A stretch of DNA of 6,846 nucleotides from Candidatus Zixiibacteriota bacterium (GTDB lineage: Bacteria > Zixibacteria > MSB-5A5 > GN15 > JACZUZ01). Every line of letters begins with the position of its first letter. The stretch's first letter is position 1. Positions 1-4,863 of this stretch are shown here, in pieces. A program made the position numbers and the translations under genes. The stretch covers positions 1 through 6,846 of the forward strand of contig JACZUZ010000109.1 in NCBI GenBank assembly GCA_022572905.1. The letters are read 5' to 3'. The notes below the pieces were generated by a model. It saw only the letters and a list, made by a program, of their open reading frames with translations, made no database searches and was not told the DNA's origin.

Positions 1-91
1 CAGCAACATTGAACGCAGTGACCCGCTCGCTCTCGATCCCGGGCTGTCTAGCCGGATCAAAGGCCGGGAATCTTTCCAGTTGGTCGTTCAT
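1..91 (-). CDS. possible 5' end of a divergent gene, cut by the window edge
   Basis: On the minus strand an ATG at 91-89 opens 30 codons without a stop to the window edge, beginning MNDQLERFPAFDPARQPG. I recognise no family. A TAAGGAG sequence lies upstream on the same strand (114-108), but its 16-nt spacing to the ATG is too long for a normal ribosome-binding site. Two plus-strand frames are also open across most of this stretch. One runs from base 2 to a TAG at about 113-115 and could equally be the tail of a plus-strand gene. Third-position composition does not separate the options, so this is only a candidate. Confidence 0.22.
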   Translation of the reverse strand, partial: MNDQLERFPAFDPARQPGIESERVTAFNVA

Positions 92-142
92 TTGAGTGTC
101 TATCTTACTCCTTAGAGACTTTCTCCATCAAGATACTGCGAA

Positions 143-154
143 TATGGCGCCATA
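143..154. repeat. perfect 12-bp palindrome TATGGCGCCATA
   Basis: The sequence TATGGCGCCATA equals its own reverse complement. It lies in gene-free DNA about 50 bp upstream of the possible minus-strand start at 91 and shares its last base with the inverted repeat at 154-177. A symmetrical site in this position could be an operator for a dimeric regulator. Perfect 12-bp palindromes are common enough by chance (about one in 4,096 positions) that this is weak evidence alone. Confidence 0.35.
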
Positions 155-177
155 CTGAGGTCCCCGGGAGCCTCAGT
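154..177. repeat. 7-bp inverted repeat ACTGAGG / CCTCAGT with GC-rich centre
   Basis: The arms ACTGAGG (154-160) and CCTCAGT (171-177) are exact reverse complements around a 10-nt centre that itself contains CCCGGG. It could form a hairpin in RNA or be a symmetrical protein-binding site. No T-run follows on either strand, so it does not look like an intrinsic terminator. Confidence 0.35.
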
Positions 178-314
178 CGCGGTGGAAACGCCATTCAATT
201 ACGGCGCTATCCGCACGGTGAATATACAAAATCCAGCTTGAGAAGACCTACCTGGAATTTCTGAGGTCTCTCGCTTAAGAAAAGCTCCTTCACATTAAGT
301 GATATTGCCGCGAG

Positions 315-330
315 AATTTCATATGAAATT
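315..330. repeat. perfect 16-bp palindrome AATTTCATATGAAATT
   Basis: AATTTCATATGAAATT is a perfect palindrome with no mismatch. A given position is a perfect 16-bp palindrome about once in 65,000 by chance, so finding one inside a 465-bp non-coding stretch is mildly unusual. Perfect AT-rich dyads of this kind are typical operators for dimeric helix-turn-helix or ribbon-helix-helix proteins, and an RHH-like gene lies downstream at 1196-1468. Linking the two is inference. A second copy elsewhere in the genome would strengthen it. Confidence 0.4.
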
Positions 331-436
331 AACAATTCCCAGAGCTAGGGACGCCTCAAGTTGTTGGGCGCAAGCGAAGTGATCTATGTGATATCAGTTT
401 GACTGTTCAGAAGATTTATCAGTGAAAGTGATGTAA

Positions 437-541
437 TCGACAGACTCGCTAACTCCCCCTAAAATTCATTTGCAAACAGGCGAGACCGGCGCCACCGGTG
501 CGACTGGCGCAATCGCCGCAACAAATGAAACTCTAGTTTAG
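437..541 (+). pseudogene. short open frame ending in collagen-like Gly-X-Y triplets; possible gene remnant
   Basis: The frame following the TAA at 434-436 stays open to a TAG at 539-541. From 479 to 514 it reads as four consecutive collagen-type triplets, GET-GAT-GAT-GAI, followed by AATNETLV and the stop. Gly-Ala-Thr triplets are characteristic of bacterial and phage collagen-like fibre and surface proteins. There is no ATG and no ribosome-binding site, and the only usable start inside is a TTG at 470, so an intact gene is unlikely. The stop lies directly against the Shine-Dalgarno of the following gene, an operon-like junction. It could be the decayed 3' end of a fibre-like gene. It could also be a chance reading of a GC-rich stretch that forms a GCGCCA/TGGCGC hairpin (489-494 with 505-510). 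Confidence 0.3.
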
Positions 542-547
542 AGGAGG
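542..547 (+). promoter_or_regulatory. ribosome-binding site AGGAGG for the TTG-initiated gene
   Basis: A full AGGAGG lies 9 nt before the TTG at 557. This decides the start, because no ATG stands near the protein's N-terminus. The site is the strongest Shine-Dalgarno in the window. Confidence 0.75.
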
Positions 548-556
548 GAATTCGCT

Positions 557-1123
557 TTGGCAAGAAACAGAGTAAGTTTTGAGGACTGGATAAGCGCTCT
601 TTGTGTGTCACCAGAGAGAGAAAGATCGCGGGACCGAGATTGGGTCCCGGATTCGAAAACAGATAAGAGAGAACGAGAGGCGACAGAAGAAAGAGCGGAT
701 AAAATCTCTCGCGAAGTTCGTCGCGCGATGGAATTGCTGGATAGCGGCGAAAGAGAATCTATCGAACTCTATTACTTCATGGGCGAGTCACTGGAAAATA
801 TCCCGGTCCGATTGAGTGTATCCAAAAGACAGGTGGAAAAAAATTTGCGGGTTGGAACATTGAAAATGAAGCGAATTCTCTATCAGTTTGTTCGCGAAAG
901 TTTTCAACTAAAGAACGCTCCCTCCCAGCCGAATTGTTTGATTTGCGCAAGCTCGGACAGAAACATGGCCGAGAAAATTATAAAATCCAAAAAACCGGAA
1001 GAGCCGTGGAGGAGAATTATACGCGAGCTTCGCGAAAAGTTGGGGATCGAAATACGCACCCCGCAGACTCTGATAGGGCATGTAAGATATCATCTTTTGG
1101 CTGGAATCAAGAGACAAGCGTAG
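557..1123 (+). CDS. sigma-region-4-like HTH protein with a CxxC...HxxxH tail (188 aa)
   Basis: I do not recognise this as a named family. The start is TTG, supported by an AGGAGG 9 nt upstream. Residues about 20-55 are very highly charged. Residues about 55-112 resemble the helix-turn-helix of sigma-70 region 4, with LLDSGERESIELYYFMGES followed by a recognition-helix-like stretch VSKRQVEKNLRVGTLKMKR. Sigma region 2 is absent, so it is not a complete sigma factor. The tail has C127-x2-C130 and, after a helix, H175-x3-H179-L. This spacing could bind zinc and recalls small DNA-binding and terminase-like phage proteins. Half of its arginine codons are AGA/AGG (13 of 26, against 5 of 25 in the lpxC-fabZ gene), which suggests a different origin. 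A DNA-binding regulator or mobile-element protein is the best inference. Confidence 0.7.
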   Translation: MARNRVSFEDWISALCVSPERERSRDRDWVPDSKTDKREREATEERADKISREVRRAMELLDSGERESIELYYFMGESLENIPVRLSVSKRQVEKNLRVGTLKMKRILYQFVRESFQLKNAPSQPNCLICASSDRNMAEKIIKSKKPEEPWRRIIRELREKLGIEIRTPQTLIGHVRYHLLAGIKRQA

Positions 1124-1183
1124 CGCGTTACAATTTTGCGACCAAGAGATTTAATAAGCGAAGAAATAAGTTTAGTAATAATC

Positions 1184-1190
1184 AAAGGAG
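1184..1190 (+). promoter_or_regulatory. ribosome-binding site AAAGGAG fixing the ATG at 1196
   Basis: AAAGGAG sits 5 nt before the ATG at 1196. It supports that start over the in-frame TTG at 1136, which has no comparable site and would add 20 residues that do not look like part of the domain. Confidence 0.75.
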
Positions 1191-1195
1191 TTGAA

Positions 1196-1468
1196 ATGGA
1201 TTCAAGAGAATCAAAACCGGAAAATGTAGAAATCCAAAAACTAAAGGGCGAGCACTGCATAAATGTTTTTGTCTCATACGAATTGAAATCCCGCTTGCGT
1301 GAACTTGCCGAAAAGTATGACCGCACTATAGCCGATATGGTACGGGCGCTCTTGAGGATAGGCATTCCTGTCATGGAGGGGATTTCCGAGTCAGAGCGGA
1401 TGATGATGCGCGAATATGTTGAGTTATTCCGTAAGGCGCGCAAGATCAAAGCCCTCAAAGAGATATAG
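1196..1468 (+). CDS. ribbon-helix-helix-like small protein (90 aa)
   Basis: No specific family name can be given. Residues 22-62 have the order expected of a MetJ/Arc/CopG-type ribbon-helix-helix domain: a short strand INVFVS (22-27), a helix YELKSRLRELAEKYD (28-42), a turn at R43-T44, and a second helix IADMVRALLRIGIPVMEG (45-62). The phrase LRELAEKYDRTIADMVRAL is typical of such DNA-binding dimers. The C-terminal third (63-90) is a charged helix, SESERMMMREYVELFRKARK, that could make further contacts. The gene follows the sigma-like gene by 72 bp on the same strand, so the two may be co-expressed. Antitoxin-like or autoregulatory roles are common for this fold, but no toxin gene is visible beside it. 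Arginine codon use (2 of 10 AGR) is closer to the lpx genes than to the neighbouring gene. Confidence 0.7.
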   Translation: MDSRESKPENVEIQKLKGEHCINVFVSYELKSRLRELAEKYDRTIADMVRALLRIGIPVMEGISESERMMMREYVELFRKARKIKALKEI

Positions 1469-1535
1469 GAATTGAGAAGGCGAGTTTTGGGGTTAGACCG
1501 CCTTGAAATGCCCCGGCAGTATTCGTATACTCCCG

Positions 1536-1592
1536 TTCGGCGATTGGTTGAGGGAAAATGCAAAATTGGCGAATTCCCCATCATCGCCCGAA
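1536..1592. repeat. imperfect inverted repeat in the spacer before the lpx operon
   Basis: TTCGGCGAT (1536-1544) pairs with ATCGCCCGAA (1583-1592) apart from one extra C, with 38 nt between the arms. It ends about 15 bp before the TATAAT element. It could be an operator or a structured RNA segment from an upstream transcript. It lacks a T-run and is not a standard terminator. Confidence 0.25.
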
Positions 1593-1606
1593 TCGGAGAA
1601 AATATT

Positions 1607-1612
1607 TATAAT
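1607..1612 (+). promoter_or_regulatory. candidate -10 element (TATAAT) for the lpx operon
   Basis: An exact TATAAT ends 17 nt before the ATG of lpxC-fabZ, in an AT-rich stretch. No good -35 lies 16-18 bp upstream; the DNA there reads around TCGCCC. If used, transcription would begin near 1619-1620 and give a leader of only about 10 nt, leaving the AGGG at 1615-1618 outside the message. The operon may then be read from a nearly leaderless transcript, or its real promoter may lie further upstream. Confidence 0.4.
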
Positions 1613-1629
1613 ACAGGGTAATTTCGGGC

Positions 1630-3021
1630 ATGTATCAAAAACAACGAACAATTAAGTCCCCAGCCAAAGTAGAGGGGATTGGGCTTCATACTGGCAAGAA
1701 CTGTAAGCTCACATTCAAGCCAGCTGAAATCAATTCAGGTGTATATTTTATCCGCAAGGATTTGAAGGACAGTCCTCGAATCAAGGCCGACATAGACAAT
1801 GTTGTCGATATGTCCCGTGGCACAACCCTTGGCAATGGTGACTTGCGCGTGCATACGGTAGAGCATGTTCTCGCAGCGCTGGCGGGTCTTCAAATTGATA
1901 ATGTCGATGTAGAGTTGAGCGACAACGAGCCGCCGGTAGGCGATGGCTCCGCTATGCTTTTTGTCGATGCGCTATTGAAAAGCGGAATAGTAGAACAGTC
2001 AGCGGACAAAGAATATGTTGTAATTGAGGAGCCGCTGTCCTACAGCGAACCGGACAGATCTGTTGACTTGGTGGTAACACCGTCAGATGACCTGCGTATT
2101 ACATTCATGGTTGACTATCGCAATCCGGCTCTAGGCACACAATACACCAGCCTGGTCAATCTTGAAGAGGAGTTTGTCACCGAATTCGCCCCAGCAAGAA
2201 CCTTTTGTTTCTTATCCGAAGTTGAATATCTCAAGAAGGAAGGTTTGATCAAGGGTGGGTCGCTGAGCAATGCGATCGTGATCTATGATTCTGATAAGGG
2301 TCAGATAGAAGTTGATCGAATACGCAAAGCGCTTGATCTGGATGAGAATGCCTTTGTCGGCAAAACAGGTATTATCAACGACATACCGTTGCGGTTTCCC
2401 AACGAACCTGTTCGTCATAAAGCGCTTGACCTCCTCGGTGATTTGTATTTGATCGGCGCTCCAATAAAAGGACATATTTTAGCTGCCCGGAGCGGACATA
2501 AGGCCAACGTGGCGCTTGCCAGAAAAATTCGCGAGCTGCAAACCAAACAAAAAATCCGCAGTAAGTATAAGAGTTCTACCAAAGAGGCGTTTCTGGATAT
2601 CAATGGCATTTTGAGTATAATGCCACATCGCTATCCTTTTCTTCTTATCGACAGGATACTTGAACTTGAGCCTGGCAAGCATGTAACTGCGCTCAAGAAT
2701 GTCACGATCAACGAGCCCTTTTTTCAGGGACATTTTCCGGGCCACCCGATTATGCCGGGTGTGATGATTCTCGAATCCATGGCTCAGGCCGGAGGGGCGC
2801 TTTTGCTTGAGGCGATAGATGATCCGCAGAGTAAAATTGTTTATTTTATGTCAATTGATAAGGTCAAGTTCCGCAAACCGGTATTGCCGGGCGATCAATT
2901 GCGTATAACTCTCGAAATGAAAGCGTTTCGACGTTCAACCTGCAAGATGAGCGGAAAGGCCTATGTCGGCGATCGGGTTGTGGCTTCAGCTGACTTTATG
3001 GCTATGGTGGTTGACAGATGA
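1630..3021 (+). CDS. lpxC-fabZ: bifunctional LpxC deacetylase / FabZ dehydratase fusion (463 aa)
   Basis: The N-terminal half (about 1-305) is LpxC, the zinc-dependent UDP-3-O-acyl-GlcNAc deacetylase that commits precursors to lipid A. The zinc ligands are visible: H79 in HTVEHVLAAL, H263 and D267 in EPVRHKALDLLGDL. The general base is E78, and the catalytic histidine is H290 in ARSGH. T191 in ARTFCF is also conserved. After a basic linker (about 301-322), residues about 323-463 are FabZ, the (3R)-hydroxyacyl-ACP dehydratase of fatty acid elongation. It has MPHRYPFLLIDRI, catalytic H368 in GHFPGHPIMPGV and E382 in LESMAQ, with the standard 14-residue spacing. Both active sites look intact. 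LpxC-FabZ fusions are known from the Bacteroidetes/Chlorobi group and relatives. The gene opens the operon and overlaps lpxA by 4 bp. Both activities are cytoplasmic and draw on the same 3-hydroxyacyl-ACP pool. The ATG at 1630 gives the normal LpxC N-terminus. Confidence 0.97.
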   Translation: MYQKQRTIKSPAKVEGIGLHTGKNCKLTFKPAEINSGVYFIRKDLKDSPRIKADIDNVVDMSRGTTLGNGDLRVHTVEHVLAALAGLQIDNVDVELSDNEPPVGDGSAMLFVDALLKSGIVEQSADKEYVVIEEPLSYSEPDRSVDLVVTPSDDLRITFMVDYRNPALGTQYTSLVNLEEEFVTEFAPARTFCFLSEVEYLKKEGLIKGGSLSNAIVIYDSDKGQIEVDRIRKALDLDENAFVGKTGIINDIPLRFPNEPVRHKALDLLGDLYLIGAPIKGHILAARSGHKANVALARKIRELQTKQKIRSKYKSSTKEAFLDINGILSIMPHRYPFLLIDRILELEPGKHVTALKNVTINEPFFQGHFPGHPIMPGVMILESMAQAGGALLLEAIDDPQSKIVYFMSIDKVKFRKPVLPGDQLRITLEMKAFRRSTCKMSGKAYVGDRVVASADFMAMVVDR

Positions 3022-3806
3022 GCGAAATAGCCCAGACTTCGATACACAAGACGGCTATCGTGTCGCGTGGGGCAGAGCTGGCCCCTGATGTTATAGTCGG
3101 ACCCGGCGCTATAATTGAAGGCGGCGCGACGATTGAATCCGGTTGTAGGATCGGAAGTTACTCATTGATAGCAAGCGGAACGCATCTCAAGAAAGGCGTG
3201 GAGGTGAGTCACTGCGCAGTCGTGGGAAGCAAGCCGCAGGATTTGAAATTTGGAGGCGAGGAAAGTAAACTCGTAGTCGGCGAAAACACAATTATCCGAG
3301 AGTTCGCCACTCTCAATCGCGGAACGGTCGAGCGCGGAGAAACAACGATTGGCGATAATTGTCTGTTGATGACTTACTCGCATGTCGCTCACGACTGTGT
3401 ATTGGGATCGAACGTGATATTAGCGAACAGCGTCAACCTGGCCGGGCATATCGAAATCGATGACTTCGCGATTATCGGGGGCGTGGTGCCAATTCACCAG
3501 TTTGTGCGAATTGGCAAACATGCGATGGTCGGCGGCGGGTTTCGAGTTCCCAAGGATGTTTGCCCGTATGCGCTTGTCGGAGGGTATCCTCTCAAAGTAG
3601 CCGGTTTGAATTTGATCGGTTTACGCCGCCGAAAATTCAGTCGCGAGTTGATTCGAACACTTCAAGAGGCATTCAAGATTCTTTTCTTCTCGGATATAAA
3701 TACAACACAGGCGCTGGAAAAAATTGAGAGCGAAATAGAGCCTGTCAAAGAGTTGACCGAGCTGGTGGAATTTGTAAGAAAATCCGAACGAGGAGTGACA
3801 AAATAA
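3018..3806 (+). CDS. lpxA: LpxA, UDP-N-acetylglucosamine acyltransferase (262 aa)
   Basis: LpxA transfers a 3-hydroxyacyl chain from ACP to the 3-position of UDP-GlcNAc, the first step of lipid A synthesis in the cytoplasm. The N-terminal two thirds show the hexapeptide repeats of a left-handed beta-helix, and the C-terminal part (about 195-262) is helical. The catalytic H125 falls in YSHVAHD at the same number as in E. coli. H122, H144 (LAGH) and H160 (PIHQF) also match, as does the lysine in QDLKF (K77). The arginine-rich GLRRRKFSR (201-209) corresponds to the basic C-terminal site. Glycine is kept at 173, the position that sets acyl length in E. coli, so a long (about C14) chain is plausible but unproven. 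Length is normal. The ATG overlaps the previous stop (ATGA), implying coupled translation. A 67-bp gap follows. Confidence 0.97.
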   Translation: MSEIAQTSIHKTAIVSRGAELAPDVIVGPGAIIEGGATIESGCRIGSYSLIASGTHLKKGVEVSHCAVVGSKPQDLKFGGEESKLVVGENTIIREFATLNRGTVERGETTIGDNCLLMTYSHVAHDCVLGSNVILANSVNLAGHIEIDDFAIIGGVVPIHQFVRIGKHAMVGGGFRVPKDVCPYALVGGYPLKVAGLNLIGLRRRKFSRELIRTLQEAFKILFFSDINTTQALEKIESEIEPVKELTELVEFVRKSERGVTK

Positions 3807-3873
3807 ATTCTCGTCAAAATCAGGATAACATCTTTCGATCAACTTCTGTCAAAACGAATTTCGAAACAATTCC

Positions 3874-4863
3874 ATGAACGCGATCAAAACTGCGGTAATC
3901 GGAGTAGGGCGCCTGGGGCGCAATCATGCCCGCTGGTTAAAAAATATCGCCGGAAGTGAACTTGTGGGCGTCTATGATTGCGATCAGAAACGCTCGGCGG
4001 AGGTTGCTAAGGAATTCGATTCGCGCTCATTTTCCAGCCTTGATGAGACTCTGGAAGAAGCGGAAGCGATATCAATAGCCGCCAGCACATCCGCGCATTT
4101 TTCTCTGGCCACGAGAGCGCTTGAGAGCGGGAAACATCTTCTCGTAGAAAAACCATTCACAGAAACAGCCGCTGAAGCCCAAACGCTGATTGAATTGGCG
4201 AATAAAAAGAATCTTACGCTTACTGTCGGGCATATTGAGAGATTTAATCCGGCTTTTAGAAGTCTGGAAAGTAAAAATATAGCTCCTCGTTTCATCGAAG
4301 CGCATAGAATGATTTCTTTTGATCCGCGTGGCGCTGATGTGGCGGTGATTCTGGATTTGATTGTGCATGATATTGATCTTGCGTTAACACTTATATCGTC
4401 TCCCGTTAAATCAATTGAAGCCTCGGCAGTTAAGGTCGTTTCCGACTACGCAGATATTGCCAATGCGCGTATCACTTTTAAGTGCGGCGCCGTTGCAAAC
4501 CTTACAGCCAGCAGAATATCGCTTACACCTATGCGAAAATTGCGAATTTTTCAACCTTCGGGATATTTTTCACTTGATTTTCAAACCAGACGCCTTGAAA
4601 CATACACACTCATCAAGAACGGATCTTCGCCAGACACAAAGACGAACCAATTCCAAAGGAAAATTCCACTTGGAAAATCCGGAGCGAGCGTTCTTTTCGA
4701 ATCTATTGTTGACACCAAATCAGACATGCTCGAGGACGAACTGGTGGCGTTTCTTGCGGCTGTCCGCGGTGACGCCGAAGTTGTGGTCACAGCGCGCGAC
4801 GCTAAACTTGCTTTGGAAATCGCGATTGAAGTCGAACGTATAGCAGGCGCCGCGGAGAATTGA
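3874..4863 (+). CDS. Gfo/Idh/MocA oxidoreductase in the lpx operon, GnnA-like candidate (329 aa)
   Basis: This is an NAD(P)-dependent sugar dehydrogenase of the Gfo/Idh/MocA family. The Rossmann fold begins at once with VIGVGRLGRNHA (GxGxxG at 10-15). The family motif EKPF is at 92-95 with catalytic K93, followed by GHIERFNPAF (119-128) and the substrate-site motif DLIVHDIDLA (161-170) with H165 and D166. Length is typical. It lies between lpxA and lpxB, where Acidithiobacillus ferrooxidans carries gnnA. GnnA oxidises the 3-OH of UDP-GlcNAc so that GnnB can aminate it, giving lipid A with amide-linked chains. By position and family a GnnA role is plausible, but no gnnB aminotransferase lies nearby and no residue seen here proves the substrate. 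The ATG has no clear Shine-Dalgarno, although the N-terminus is exactly right for the fold. The 3' end overlaps lpxB by 4 bp. Confidence 0.9.
   Translation: MNAIKTAVIGVGRLGRNHARWLKNIAGSELVGVYDCDQKRSAEVAKEFDSRSFSSLDETLEEAEAISIAASTSAHFSLATRALESGKHLLVEKPFTETAAEAQTLIELANKKNLTLTVGHIERFNPAFRSLESKNIAPRFIEAHRMISFDPRGADVAVILDLIVHDIDLALTLISSPVKSIEASAVKVVSDYADIANARITFKCGAVANLTASRISLTPMRKLRIFQPSGYFSLDFQTRRLETYTLIKNGSSPDTKTNQFQRKIPLGKSGASVLFESIVDTKSDMLEDELVAFLAAVRGDAEVVVTARDAKLALEIAIEVERIAGAAEN

Larger units (their letters stand above)
92..556. other. 465-bp region without a convincing gene
   Basis: No frame here holds a credible complete coding sequence. The only ATG-initiated item noted is a 19-codon frame at 323-382 that lacks a good ribosome-binding site. 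The region contains a 12-bp palindrome (143-154), an abutting 7-bp inverted repeat (154-177), a weak 6-bp inverted repeat (244-249 with 264-269), a 16-bp palindrome (315-330) and a short collagen-like frame (437-541). It ends in the strong Shine-Dalgarno of the next gene. A TTGACT at 399-404 resembles a -35 element, but no good -10 follows at 16-18 bp, so no promoter is called. Confidence 0.6.

Noticed and set aside
323..382. 19-codon open frame beginning at the ATG inside the 16-bp palindrome
   Set aside because: It is very short, lacks a proper ribosome-binding site and has no recognisable sequence; the ATG is a by-product of the palindrome.
399..437. TTGACT as a -35 box for the sigma-like gene
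   Set aside because: No acceptable -10 hexamer lies 16-18 bp downstream; the nearest AT-rich candidates are at the wrong spacing.
1136..1195. TTG at 1136 as the start of the RHH-like protein
   Set aside because: The ATG at 1196 has AAAGGAG 5 nt upstream, and the 20 extra residues do not fit the domain.
1477..1504. AAGGCG / CGCCTT inverted repeat after the RHH-like gene as a terminator
   Set aside because: It has only a 6-bp stem with a 16-nt loop and no T-run after it, which is not enough for an intrinsic terminator.
1090..1584. 164-codon open frame on the minus strand across the RHH-like gene
   Set aside because: It lies opposite a gene with a good ribosome-binding site and domain pattern, and its translation shows no recognisable motif; it is an antisense shadow.
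3813..3854. GTCAAAA direct repeats (3813-3819 and 3848-3854) in the gap before the oxidoreductase gene
   Set aside because: Two 7-bp AT-rich copies in a 67-bp gap are easily due to chance, and no usable -10/-35 pair accompanies them.
4415..4843. 142-codon open frame overlapping the oxidoreductase in another frame
   Set aside because: It is wholly inside a gene with clear Gfo/Idh motifs and has no motif of its own; it is a frame shadow.
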